A stretch of 64,000 bases of DNA, from positions 992,001-1,056,000 of the forward strand of contig NZ_CP189882.1 of assembly GCF_052050035.1 (NCBI RefSeq). The letters run 5' to 3'. Source of the DNA: Symbiopectobacterium purcellii_A. Lineage in GTDB: Bacteria; Pseudomonadota; Gammaproteobacteria; Enterobacterales; Enterobacteriaceae. The position numbers were made by a program, and so were the translations under genes. Of the stretch, positions 1 through 8,282 are shown piece after piece (position 1 is the first letter of the stretch; every line of letters begins with the position of its first letter). Under the pieces are notes generated by a model. It saw only the letters and a list, made by a program, of their open reading frames with translations, searched no databases and was not told the DNA's origin.

Positions 1-17
1 TTCAGTATGCCACTACA
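1..17 (-). mobile_element. Terminal scrap of the second IS3-family element (IS3b)
   Basis: The first 17 bases are the reverse complement of the left end of the IS3-family element found at 42537, whose end begins TGTAGTGGCATACTGAA. The rest of the element lies outside the window. It abuts a fragment of a different IS3-family element at position 18, so the window opens inside an IS nest. Confidence 0.6.
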
Positions 18-582
18 CTCATCGCTGGTCTGCGGGGCCCTGATGAAGGCATATAACGGCTTTGTTGAATAATTTAACATGCTGATTTACATAATTATTA
101 TAACACTTCAACAACTAAGTTTTCCAGCCGTAATGCTTTTTATTGTGCTAACTACTTGATTTGTCGTTCTAACAAAATACAGTCTCTGTACATGCATTCT
201 ACCTAAAGAAGATGTAAATCAAACGGTTAAATTATTCAACAAAGCCGCATATAACCTGCGAACTCCCCCGCCGGGCCTGGTGGTGCATACGGACAGGGGG
301 GCGCAGTACACGGGACAACGCTTTCAGGCGCTGCTGAGCAGCTACAGGCTGAGGAGCAGTATGGAAGACGTGGGTGCCTGCTGGGATAATGCGGTGATGG
401 AGCGCTTCTGGGGCAGTCTGAAACATGAATGGTTGCTGCTGGTACCCCAGCCAACACGGGCTTACATGGAGCAGGATGTGGCGACGTATGTCCGCTACTA
501 CAACCTAGACAGGCATCATGCCGCTAACGGGGATCTGTCTCCGGTGCGTTATGAACAAATGGCTGAGAAAAAAGTGTCCTGA
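18..582 (+). pseudogene. IS3-family transposase OrfB, C-terminal fragment
   Basis: After removing the inserted element, this reads as the C-terminal part of the integrase-like OrfB. It contains the second catalytic Asp (HTDRGAQY) and the catalytic Glu in the block NAVMERFWGSLKHEW, and ends in MAEKKVS at 582. The N-terminal half with the first Asp is absent, so it cannot be an active transposase. It is almost identical to the C-terminus of the copy at 38205, with a few substitutions. Confidence 0.85.
58..246. mobile_element. 189-bp MITE with IS903-type ends (copy 1, subtype I)
   Basis: The element has inverted ends GGCTTTGTTGAATAATTTAA, carries no coding capacity, and is flanked by a perfect 9-bp duplication GCATATAAC. 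The outer 15 bases equal the ends of the IS903-group element at 3656-4711, which also makes 9-bp duplications. It is therefore probably mobilised in trans by that transposase. Its interior matches copy 2 (1397-1585) in inverse orientation. Confidence 0.85.
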
Positions 583-689
583 TTTACTTGACCAGTGCAA
601 TTTCGATGATATAGCTAAACGACTTAATTTTGATTACATTATTTAAATGAGCTATAGCTAAACGACTTAATTTTGATTACATTATTTAA

Positions 690-1719
690 ATGAGCTATTC
701 AATTGATTTTAGACGTAAAGTGATATCTACACGGAAAAACGAAGGGTTGAGTATCCGAGAAACAGCGAAGCAATTTCGGATTGGCCCTGCCTCTGTATCG
801 CGTTGGATTAATCAAATAGAGTCAAAAGCATCGACCACGCGTCAGCGAAAGATCGATAAATCCGAGTTGATAAAAGATGTTGAACAATATCCAGATGCTT
901 ACCAAAAAGAACGTGCAGAGCGTTTTGGCGTTTGTCAGAAGGCCATTTGGCAAGCGCTTAAAAAGCTGGGATTGACCTATAAAAAAAACTCTACGTCATC
1001 CGAAAGCCGACGAAAACGCCCGGCAGGGATTTCAACAAAAAAAACAACAGTATGAAAAAGAAGGTAAACCTATTGTTTTTATTGATGAAAGTGGTTTTTC
1101 ACACGATGCCCCACGGACTCACGGCTATTCCCCAAAAGGTCAACGGTGTTTTGGCCTGAAGAACTGGGGAGCTAGGGGAGCTAGGGGAAGAACAAATGTT
1201 ATCGGCGCTTTATTAGGCACAACGCTGTTTGCTATCGGATTATTTGATATCAATATTAACAGCGATGTTTTCTATGCCTGGGTCACACAAGTCCTTATCC
1301 CAGTACTCCCTAAAAACAGTGTAATCATGATGGACAATGCCACTTTTCACAAAAAACATAATATTCAACAAGTCATCATCGATGCAGGGTATATGGGGCT
1401 TTGTTGAATAATTTAACCGTTTGATTTAAATCTTCTTTAGGTAGAATGCATGTACAGAGACTGTATTTTGTTAGAACGACAAATCAAGTAGTTAGCACAA
1501 TAAAAAGCATTACGGCTGGAAAACTTAGTTGTTGAAGTGTTATAATAATTATGTAAATCAGCATGTTAAATTATTCAACAAAGCCGGTATATGGTGGAGT
1601 ATTTGCCTACATATTCGCCAGATCTTAACCCAATTGAGCATAAATGGGCACAAGCAAAAAGCAAAAAAAGAGAGATGGGTTGCGATACAGAGAGTTTGTT
1701 CTCAGTCCATATGGTGTAA
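690..1719 (+). pseudogene. IS630-family transposase, two frames, interrupted
   Basis: The first frame (690-1055) encodes the N-terminal helix-turn-helix part beginning MSYSIDFRRKVIS. The catalytic part continues in another frame with the DDE-like motifs FIDESGF, MMDNATFH and YSPDLNPIEH. The change of frame falls at a run of eight A residues (981-988); seven would make one continuous frame. The same A8 is present in the other copies (30504, 40131, 62587), so this is either a used slippage site or an inherited defect. In this copy the second frame is also split by the 189-bp element at 1397-1585. Confidence 0.85.
1397..1585. mobile_element. 189-bp MITE with IS903-type ends (copy 2, subtype I)
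   Basis: This is the same element as at 58-246 in inverse orientation, inserted in the IS630 transposase. A perfect 9-bp duplication GGTATATGG flanks it (1388-1396 and 1586-1594). The ends are GGCTTTGTTGAATAA and its complement. Confidence 0.87.
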
Positions 1720-1796
1720 TCAAAATTAAGTCGCTTGGCTATAGCTGCCCTGAAACAAAAAACCGCTGGTAATCCGTCCGCCAAGTGACCTAGAAT

Positions 1797-1820
1797 AGCC
1801 ATCCAGATGTTAATCCATCT
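1797..1820 (+). promoter_or_regulatory. Probable MetJ operator (three met boxes) upstream of metK
   Basis: Three consecutive 8-bp units, AGCCATCC, AGATGTTA and ATCCATCT, each match the met-box consensus AGACGTCT at about five of eight positions. They sit about 60 bp before the metK start. In E. coli, metK is repressed by MetJ with S-adenosylmethionine through tandem met boxes, so position and spacing fit. The assignment is by eye. The IS630 right end lies only 55 bp upstream, so the regulatory region appears to have just escaped the insertion. Confidence 0.5.
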
Positions 1821-1880
1821 ATACTGTTTTACTGACACATCGCGACTACTACAGCATTTGCTTTGAAGGTATAAAAACGC

Positions 1881-3032
1881 ATGGCTAAACACCTTTTTAC
1901 GTCGGAATCCGTTTCTGAAGGGCATCCGGACAAGATTGCAGACCAGATCTCTGATGCGGTTCTTGACGCCATTTTGGAACAAGACCCCAAGGCGCGCGTC
2001 GCCTGTGAGACTTACGTGAAAACCGGTATGGTGTTAGTGGGCGGTGAGATCACCACCAGCGCCTGGGTGGATATTGAAGAGATCACGCGTCGTACGGTAC
2101 GTGAGATTGGTTACGTCAACTCAGAGATGGGGTTTGATGCCAACTCCTGCGCCGTGTTAAGCGCCATCGGCAAACAATCGCCGGATATCAATCAGGGCGT
2201 CGATCGCAGCAATCCGCTGGAACAAGGTGCGGGCGATCAGGGTCTGATGTTCGGTTATGCAACCAATGAAACCGATGTACTGATGCCAGCGCCTATCACC
2301 TACGCTCACCGTTTAGTACAGCGTCAGGCTGAAGTACGCAAGAACGGCACGCTGCCGTGGCTGCGCCCGGATGCAAAAAGCCAGGTTACCTTCCAATATG
2401 ATGACGGAAAAATTGTCGGTATTGACGCGGTAGTCCTGTCAACACAGCACGCAGAAGACATTGCGCAAAGCGATTTGCATGAAGCGGTGATGGAAGAGAT
2501 CATCAAGCCGGTTCTGCCGTCTGAATGGCTCTCTGCCAGCACCAAATTCTTTATCAACCCAACAGGCCGTTTTGTTATTGGTGGCCCGATGGGTGACTGC
2601 GGTTTGACCGGTCGCAAAATTATCGTGGATACCTACGGCGGTGCCGCGCGTCACGGCGGCGGTGCGTTTTCCGGTAAGGATCCATCTAAGGTGGACCGCT
2701 CTGCGGCCTATGCCGCGCGTTACGTGGCGAAGAACATCGTTGCTGCAGGTTTGGCCGATCGCTGTGAGATTCAGGTTTCCTACGCCATCGGTGTTGCCGA
2801 ACCGACCTCGATCATGATCGAAACCTTTGGCACAGAAAAAATCCCGGCAGAGCGCCTCACTCAGTTAGTACGCGAATTATTCGATCTGCGTCCTTACGGG
2901 TTGATCCAGATGCTCGATCTGCTGCACCCGATTTATCAGGAAACTGCCGCTTACGGTCACTTCGGCCGCGAACACTTCCCGTGGGAGAAAACCGACAAGG
3001 CTGCACAACTGCGCGCTTCTGCCGGTCTGTAA
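1881..3032 (+). CDS. metK: S-adenosylmethionine synthetase
   Basis: MetK makes S-adenosylmethionine from methionine and ATP, releasing phosphate and pyrophosphate. It is the cell's only source of the methyl donor unless SAM is imported. The 383-residue product is full length. It shows the N-terminal SEGHPDKIADQISDA segment, the GAGDQGLMFGYA signature near residue 117 and the GGGAFSGKDPSKVDRS loop near residue 260. ATG 1881 follows a GAAGG ribosome site at 1865-1869. A likely MetJ operator precedes it, and an IS630 copy ends 139 bp upstream. The gene is intact, unlike its downstream neighbour sprT. Confidence 0.97.
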   Translation: MAKHLFTSESVSEGHPDKIADQISDAVLDAILEQDPKARVACETYVKTGMVLVGGEITTSAWVDIEEITRRTVREIGYVNSEMGFDANSCAVLSAIGKQSPDINQGVDRSNPLEQGAGDQGLMFGYATNETDVLMPAPITYAHRLVQRQAEVRKNGTLPWLRPDAKSQVTFQYDDGKIVGIDAVVLSTQHAEDIAQSDLHEAVMEEIIKPVLPSEWLSASTKFFINPTGRFVIGGPMGDCGLTGRKIIVDTYGGAARHGGGAFSGKDPSKVDRSAAYAARYVAKNIVAAGLADRCEIQVSYAIGVAEPTSIMIETFGTEKIPAERLTQLVRELFDLRPYGLIQMLDLLHPIYQETAAYGHFGREHFPWEKTDKAAQLRASAGL

Positions 3033-3044
3033 CCACCGCAAGGC

Positions 3045-3542
3045 ATTCCTATCGCGCTCCACCACGCTGTCATGCACTGTCTGCGTGAACGCCTGTAATT
3101 CGCCAATCAAGCCTTAGGCAGCCAGTATTCGGAGCCCAGCGTCAGCTATCAGCAGCGCGGCGCAACCGCCGGAACCGCCTGGCTACAACAATGGGAAATC
3201 CGTCTGAACCCGGTGCTGTTGCTGGAAAACCAGCAGGCTTTCATCGATGAGGTCGTCCCCCACGAACTGGCTCATCTGCTGGTGTATGCCCGATTCGGTC
3301 GCGTAGCGCCTTATGGCAAAGAATGGCGCTGGATGATGGAACAGATTCTGCAAACCCCGGCGAAACGCACACACCGATTCGCCACGGCCTCAGTACAGGG
3401 CAAAACCTACCCTTATCGTTGCGCCTGTCAGCAGCATCAGCTAAGCGTACGTCGTCATTACCGTGCCCAACGTGGCGATGCCACCTATCGCTGCCTGAAG
3501 TGCGGTAAACCACTCCAGTTTGATGCCGTGCCACAGACCTGA
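3045..3542 (+). pseudogene. sprT: SprT family metalloprotease-like protein, broken
   Basis: The translation follows E. coli SprT from the IPIALHHAV start region through GTAWLQQWEIRLNPV and the zinc-binding HELAH motif to two C-terminal CxC/CxxC-like zinc pairs (YRCACQQHQ, YRCLKCGK). Two lesions are visible. A TAA stop at 3096-3098 sits about 18 codons in. No ATG, GTG or TTG start is present in frame between the metK stop and that point. An internal GTG at 3213 could start a 109-residue product that keeps HELAH, but no ribosome site supports it. sprT normally precedes endA, as here apart from the IS block. Confidence 0.88.
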
Positions 3543-3655
3543 GCTTTTCGCCCTCACGGCGGCTTTGTTGAATAATTTAAAATACTGATTTAAATGAGTA
3601 TTATAAAATTTTAACGACTAAATTTTACTACCGTAATGCTTTTTATTGTGCTAAC

Positions 3656-4711
3656 GGCTTTGTTGAATAAATCAGAATTAGCCGACAGGATGACTCCCTC
3701 TGCTACACCTGTTATCCTATCCTGACGATGTGTGGCATACCCAACAACGTCATACGGTTCAGCGCTTTGACCATCGCTATGGCTTCACCTACTTGAGCCT
3801 CATAGTCACGCAGGCTCAGATGGCCACCCAGCAAAGTTTTTATGCGGAACATCGCTGTTTCTGCCACTGAACGCCGGTGATAACCCACTTTCTTTTTCCA
3901 CATATCATTACTCCCGCTCAGACGCTGATTCGCTACCGCATGGTTACGTTCATGGTACTTGTCCGGCCAGTATTTGGCTCCGCTTCGCGGCGGGATAAGG
4001 GGCCTGATTTTCTTTCTTAGCAACGCATCGTGGCAGTAACGGGCGTCATAAGCACCGTCTGCTGACACTTCCCTGATTTTTCGGTGGGTTTGGTTAATCA
4101 GGCCCGGCAGTGCCTGCGCATCTGTCGTTCCGCTGAGCGATAAGTCGGCACAGATAATCTCATGCGTCGCACTGTCTGCTGCCAGATGAAGCTTGCGCCA
4201 CACTCTTCGTCTGTCAGCCCCATGCTGCCTGACTTTCCATTCACCTTCGCCAAAGACCTTCAGACCGGTACTGTCGATGACCAGATGCGATATTTCACCA
4301 CGCGTTGGCGTTTTTATGCTGATACTGACGGTTTTTGCCCGCCGACTGACCAGAGAGTAGTCCGGGCAGCGCAGTGGCAGGCTCATCAGTGTAAAAACCG
4401 AGTCGACAAAGCCCTGTAATGCCCGGAGCGACAGGTTAAACACGCGCTTTATCATCAAAACCGTGGTAACAGCCATATCGGTGTAGTAAAGCGGCCGACC
4501 ACGACCTTCAGGCGAAGCACTGTCAGTCCATGCAGCGATGGCGGACTCATCAAGCCAGACCGTCAGGGAGCCGCGTTGTCTGAGTGCGTTGTTGTAGGTG
4601 GGCCAGTTGGTGATTTTAAACTTTTGCTTTGCCATGGGGAGCTGCTATCGGGAGCGATGATAGTGCTTTGATCCGGCGATCCCCTGAAAGTTCGATTTAT
4701 TCAACAAAGCC
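3656..4711 (-). mobile_element. IS903-group IS5-family element, complete (1056 bp)
   Basis: The ends are GGCTTTGTTGAATAAATC and its complement, the published IS903-type terminal repeat as I recall it. Perfect 9-bp duplications TGTGCTAAC surround it and one intact transposase gene fills it. It is the best candidate source of transposase for the 189-bp elements that share its outer 15 bases. Confidence 0.92.
3712..4635 (-). CDS. IS903-group transposase (IS5 family)
   Basis: This 307-residue DDE transposase is recognisable from its start MAKQKFKITNWPTYN. The catalytic region VIDSTGLKVFGEGEW supplies the first Asp near residue 120, VSADGAYDARYCHDAL the second, and KVGYHRRSVAETAMFRIK the YREK-type Glu block near residue 260. 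No stop or frameshift is visible, so this copy could be active. The second copy at 36411 carries a 5-bp deletion near its C-terminus. Confidence 0.93.
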   Translation of the reverse strand: MAKQKFKITNWPTYNNALRQRGSLTVWLDESAIAAWTDSASPEGRGRPLYYTDMAVTTVLMIKRVFNLSLRALQGFVDSVFTLMSLPLRCPDYSLVSRRAKTVSISIKTPTRGEISHLVIDSTGLKVFGEGEWKVRQHGADRRRVWRKLHLAADSATHEIICADLSLSGTTDAQALPGLINQTHRKIREVSADGAYDARYCHDALLRKKIRPLIPPRSGAKYWPDKYHERNHAVANQRLSGSNDMWKKKVGYHRRSVAETAMFRIKTLLGGHLSLRDYEAQVGEAIAMVKALNRMTLLGMPHIVRIG

Positions 4712-5562
4712 TGTGCTAACTATTTGATTTATCGCTCTAACAAAATACATTTTCTGTACATGCATCCCACCTAAAGAAGTTGTAAATCAAAACGTTAAAT
4801 TATTCAACAAAGCCCCTCACGGCGCAACAAAACGCACAAAACTAGTTGCTGAATAGAGACTTGCATTTTTTGTCAGGCTATTGAGAATAAAAAGAGGTTT
4901 AACTTAGAGAATAAAGGTTTGAAATGATCAACAAAGAGCGGTTGTTACGAGATAATCGTTTATGTAAAGCAATCATTGGATTATCAGTCGAAGAATTGAA
5001 AAATTTAGCCGCTGAATTTTCAGCTTGTTATTTGATTTATCGGAAAAAGAATCGAAAAGATCACGAGCGGCAGATGGGTGCAGGGCAGAAAGGATTTATC
5101 CCAACCCCATTAGATAAACTGCTTTTTATTTTATTGTATTTAAAATGTTATCCGACCTATGATTTGCAAGGACTTCTTTTTGGTTTAGATAGAACACGGG
5201 TATGTCGCTGGGTAAAAATATTATTGCCGGTTTTAGAGATGACCTTGGGGCGAGAATGTGTTTTGCCCGCTCGTCAAATTCGCTCTGCTGAGGAATTTTT
5301 TCGCGCCTTTCCTGGAGTTAAAGACGTCTTTATTGATGGGACAGAGCGACCTGTCCAAAAGCCTAAGAATCTGCGTCGGCGAAAAAAATGTATTCGGGAA
5401 AGAAAAGACAGACCACTCGAAAAGGGCTTATTATGACTGACGAAACAAGGCAAATTGGATTTATCCCCATGAGCAAAAATGGGCGCCGTCACGATAAACG
5501 CTTACTCGATAAAGTCGATATAATTCGCCATATTCCTCCTGAGGTAACCATCTGGGCAGATA

Positions 5563-6871
5563 GAGTCTGTAAAGAATTTTGTGTAAATGGCTCCATTGCT
5601 TAACCGGAGATTCGTTCTCCATACATCAACATGAATTGGCTCATAGCAGGTTTCCAGTCTCTGATTGGCAAGGTCCATTTAGCAGAGATATTATGCAAGG
5701 CTAGATAGAGTAATTTTATCACCGAGTCATCCGTTGGAAATATTCGTCGCGTTTTCGTTATCTTGCGCAATGAAGCATTTAACGACTCTATCGCGTTGGT
5801 GGTGTAGATAACCTTGCGGATCTCCGGCGGAAAGTCAAAAATGACGATGAGACGTTCCCAATTATTTCTCCACGACGGGCTGATCGTCGGGAACTGTTCA
5901 TCCCATTTGGCCGCGAAGGCATCCAGGGCCTCTTCAGCGCCCTCTAGCGTTGCGGAACTATAGATGGTGCGCAGGTCAGCAGCAACGGCCTTACGCTCTT
6001 TCCAGCCGACGTAGCGCAGCGAGTTCCGCACCTGATGCACAATGCAGAGCTGTACCCGCGTATGCGGGTAAACAGCTTCAATGGCATCAGGAAAGCCTTT
6101 CAGGCCATCGCAGCAGGCGACGAAGATGTCCTTTAGCCCACGATTTTTCAGTTCTGTCATCACAGATAACCAGAACTTGGCCCCCTCAGTTTTGGCTATC
6201 CATAGCCCCAGCAGCTCTTTTTCGCCCTGGCCGTTGACGCCGAGGGCCAGATAAACAGACTTGTTGGCCACGGCTCCGCCGTCCTGGCTTTTGACAACAA
6301 TACAGTCAAGGTAAACAATGGGATAAAGCGCATCCAGCGGCCGTTGCTGCCAGCGCTTAACTTCATCCATCACAGCATTGGTCACTTGAGAAATGAAGCC
6401 AGCGGAAACATCGACCCCGTAGACTTCTTTAAAGTGTGCCTGAATATCACGGGTTGATAACCCTCTGGAATAGAGAGAAATAATGCGGTCATCGAAGCCG
6501 TTAAGCTGTTTTTCGTGCTTACCGATCAGTGTCGGCTCGAAGGTACTGTTGCGGTCGCGCGGAATATCGAGCTCGATCTCCCCATTTTGGCTACGTACGC
6601 TCTTGGATGTCTTGCCATTGCGTGAGTTGCCTGAATGATTACCAGCCGGGTCATGCTTAGCATACCCAAGGTGCATCTCCATCTCAGCTTCAAGAACCCG
6701 TTCCGCCAGTCTTTTAGTCAGCACCTTGAGTAGGCCTGATTCACCCAGCAGATCCTGAGGGGAGTGACAATCTTGAAGCAGTTGGTCAATAAGTTCGTTG
6801 CTGATAGGCATTTTGTTATCCTTTGAAGGTTTTCCTCAAAATGCCATTTACACAGATTATTTTACAGTCTC
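5563..6871 (-). mobile_element. IS256-family element, complete (1309 bp)
   Basis: The ends are GAGTCTGTAAAGAATTTTGT and the complement GAGACTGTAAAATAATCTGT. A perfect 8-bp duplication GGCAGATA (5555-5562 and 6872-6879) is typical of this family. One intact transposase gene is on the minus strand. Confidence 0.92.
5600..6811 (-). CDS. IS256-family mutator-type transposase
   Basis: The 403-residue protein begins MPISNELIDQLLQD. It contains the mutator-transposase features PRDRNSTFEP near residue 87, the first catalytic Asp in YLDCIVVKSQD near residue 165, DGLKGFPDAIEAVYP near residue 235, VQLCIVHQVRNSLRY, and the C-terminal TTNAIESLN block that carries the Glu. There are no lesions, so it is probably active. 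A second copy at 31480 retains only the C-terminal 60%. Confidence 0.93.
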   Translation of the reverse strand: MPISNELIDQLLQDCHSPQDLLGESGLLKVLTKRLAERVLEAEMEMHLGYAKHDPAGNHSGNSRNGKTSKSVRSQNGEIELDIPRDRNSTFEPTLIGKHEKQLNGFDDRIISLYSRGLSTRDIQAHFKEVYGVDVSAGFISQVTNAVMDEVKRWQQRPLDALYPIVYLDCIVVKSQDGGAVANKSVYLALGVNGQGEKELLGLWIAKTEGAKFWLSVMTELKNRGLKDIFVACCDGLKGFPDAIEAVYPHTRVQLCIVHQVRNSLRYVGWKERKAVAADLRTIYSSATLEGAEEALDAFAAKWDEQFPTISPSWRNNWERLIVIFDFPPEIRKVIYTTNAIESLNASLRKITKTRRIFPTDDSVIKLLYLALHNISAKWTLPIRDWKPAMSQFMLMYGERISG

Positions 6872-7263
6872 GGCAGATACCGGTTTTCAAGGTATAGATA
6901 AACAGCATCCTAATACACAAATCCCAAAAAAAGGAACTCGAAAAAGACCTTTATCGCCTGAACAAAAACAAGAAAATAAAATAATCTCGGGCATCCGTAT
7001 TACAGTTGAACACGCCATCGCGGGTATCAAGCGCCTCGGTTGCATGACCCAAATTTTACGGAATCGTAGACCCTTTATTGATGATACCTTCTTACTCCTT
7101 AGCGCCGGTCTTTGGAATTTCCATCTCAGAACAGCGTAAAATTTACTTCAATCACCGAAACACCCTTATTTCACTATTAAGCAACACGCTTACAGTATCC
7201 ATTTGCGCGAGAGGTCGACGTTCGCTACTCTGCGCGTTTTACGCCAATGAGTAGATTTGGAAC

Positions 7264-7962
7264 ATGCTTCGCAACATTCTTGTTATTTCCACACTGAGTG
7301 GTGCACTGTTTTCGGCGTTTGCCGCAGCTCAAACCATCAACAACTTCACTCAGGCCAAAGCCGTTGCCGCGCAAATTCATCAGGACGCCCCCGGCTCCTT
7401 CTATTGCGGTTGTCGCATCGCTTGGGACGGCAAAAAAGGTACCCCTGACCTCGCCTCCTGCGGTTATGCCGTGCGCAAAAATGCCGATCGTGCCCAGCGT
7501 ATCGAGTGGGAACACGTGGTGCCTGCCTGGCAGTTCGGCCATCAACGTCAATGCTGGCAAGAAGGTGGTAGAAAGAACTGTACCCGCGATGAGGTGTATC
7601 GCGACATGGAAACCGACCTGCGCAACCTACAACCCAGTGTTGGTGAGATGAATGGCGATCGCGGTAACTTTATGTATGGCCAATGGAACGGTGGCGAAGG
7701 CCAATACGGCCAATGCGCGATGAAGATTGATTTCAAAAACAAGCTGGCAGAACCGCCCGAGCGGGCACGCGGAGCCATCGCCCGGACCTATTTTTATATG
7801 CGCGATCGCTACCAACTGCTGCTTTCCAGTCAGCAAACTCAGTTGTTTACCGCGTGGGACAAGCGCTATCCGGTCACCCCCTGGGAATGCACCCGTGACC
7901 AGCGTATTGCCGAGCAGCAGGGGAATCATAATCCTTACGTTCAGCAGGCTTGCCAGCGCTAG
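7264..7962 (+). CDS. endA: Periplasmic DNA-specific endonuclease I
   Basis: EndA is a periplasmic nuclease that cleaves double-stranded DNA non-specifically. The 232-residue product has a signal peptide (about residues 1-22, ending FAAA) and follows E. coli EndA through FYCGCRIAWDGKKG, the catalytic segment EWEHVVPAWQFGHQRQCWQ near residue 78, and NGDRGNFMYGQWNGGEGQYGQC. The eight-Cys pattern of the family looks complete. ATG 7264 has a weak site (TTGGA) just upstream. The region between sprT and endA has been expanded from a short gap to 3.7 kb by IS elements, which may have displaced the native promoter. Confidence 0.95.
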   Translation: MLRNILVISTLSGALFSAFAAAQTINNFTQAKAVAAQIHQDAPGSFYCGCRIAWDGKKGTPDLASCGYAVRKNADRAQRIEWEHVVPAWQFGHQRQCWQEGGRKNCTRDEVYRDMETDLRNLQPSVGEMNGDRGNFMYGQWNGGEGQYGQCAMKIDFKNKLAEPPERARGAIARTYFYMRDRYQLLLSSQQTQLFTAWDKRYPVTPWECTRDQRIAEQQGNHNPYVQQACQR

Positions 7963-8070
7963 TTCCACTACCTACTATAGAGCGTTCAACCAACGCCGCT
8001 GACCATGACATTTGCGGCGGCGATAACGTAGCAACATCGCCGCCAGACACGCGCTTGTGAATCACCGAAG

Positions 8071-8259
8071 GGCTTTGTTGAATAATTTAACGTTTTGATT
8101 TACAAATTCTTTAGGTGGGATGCATGTACAGAAAATGTATTTTGTTAGAGCGATAAATCAAATAGTTAGCACAATAAAAAGCATTACGGTAGTAAAATTT
8201 AGTCGTTAAAATTTTATAATACCCATTTAAATCAGTATTTTAAATTATTCAACAAAGCC
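8071..8259. mobile_element. 189-bp MITE with IS903-type ends (copy 4, subtype II)
   Basis: The element lies between endA and rsmE, flanked by a perfect 9-bp duplication TCACCGAAG (8062-8070 and 8260-8268). Its interior is nearly identical to copies 3561-4814 and 30286-30474. It ends 23 bp before the rsmE start and so lies in that gene's leader. Confidence 0.88.
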
Positions 8260-8282
8260 TCACCGAAGGCCAAGATAGACCT

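Larger units (their letters stand above)
18..599 (+). mobile_element. 3' part of an IS3-family element (IS3a), interrupted by a 189-bp element
   Basis: The sequence matches the 3' part of the complete IS3a copy at 35953-38222, from the middle of orfB through the right inverted repeat, which ends ACTTGACCAGTGCA at 599. The left part of the element is missing. A 189-bp non-autonomous element (58-246) is inserted in it with a 9-bp duplication GCATATAAC on both sides (49-57 and 247-255). Confidence 0.85.
612..1741 (+). mobile_element. IS630-family element (copy A) with a duplicated left end
   Basis: The right end is CGCTTGGCTA at 1741 and the left end is TAGCTAAACGACTTAATTTT. TA lies on each side (610-611 and 1742-1743), the standard IS630/Tc1 target duplication. 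The terminal 43 bp of the left end is present twice in tandem (612-654 and 655-697). Without the inserted 189-bp element and its 9-bp duplication, the copy from 655 is 889 bp. That is 9 bp longer than the 880-bp copies elsewhere, owing to a tandem 9-bp repeat near 1170-1187. Confidence 0.85.
3561..4814. mobile_element. 189-bp MITE (copy 3, subtype II) split by an IS903-group element
   Basis: The halves 3561-3655 and 4721-4814 make one 189-bp element with the usual GGCTTTGTTGAATAATTTAA ends. A perfect 9-bp duplication CCTCACGGC flanks it (3552-3560 and 4815-4823). The autonomous IS903-group element lies inside it, flanked by TGTGCTAAC (3647-3655 and 4712-4720). The order of events is therefore MITE first, IS903 second. 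Confidence 0.88.
4924..7139 (+). pseudogene. IS5-family (DDE_Tnp_4-type) transposase, frameshifted and interrupted
   Basis: The sequence equals the intact 299-residue transposase at 41451-42350 except for two lesions. A run of A has seven residues (about 5382-5388) where the intact copy has eight, shifting the frame so that the first ORF stops at 5436. IS256 is then inserted at 5563. The 3' part resumes at 6872 (TGFQGIDKQHPNTQ) and runs to 7139. The copy is inactive. Confidence 0.88.
4841..7189 (+). mobile_element. Second IS5-family element (IS5b, copy A), interrupted by IS256
   Basis: The left end is ACTAGTTGCTGAATAG and the right end is the complement of GCGTGTTGCTTAATAG, as in the complete 1033-bp copy at 41368-42400. 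An IS256 element is inserted at 5563-6871 with an 8-bp duplication GGCAGATA. No target duplication of the outer element is evident: CAAA lies to the left and TTAC to the right. The right end lies about 75 bp upstream of endA. Confidence 0.87.

Noticed and set aside
7225..7651. Overlapping ORFs on both strands across endA
   Set aside because: They are shadows of endA; only the 232-residue frame has a signal peptide and nuclease motifs.
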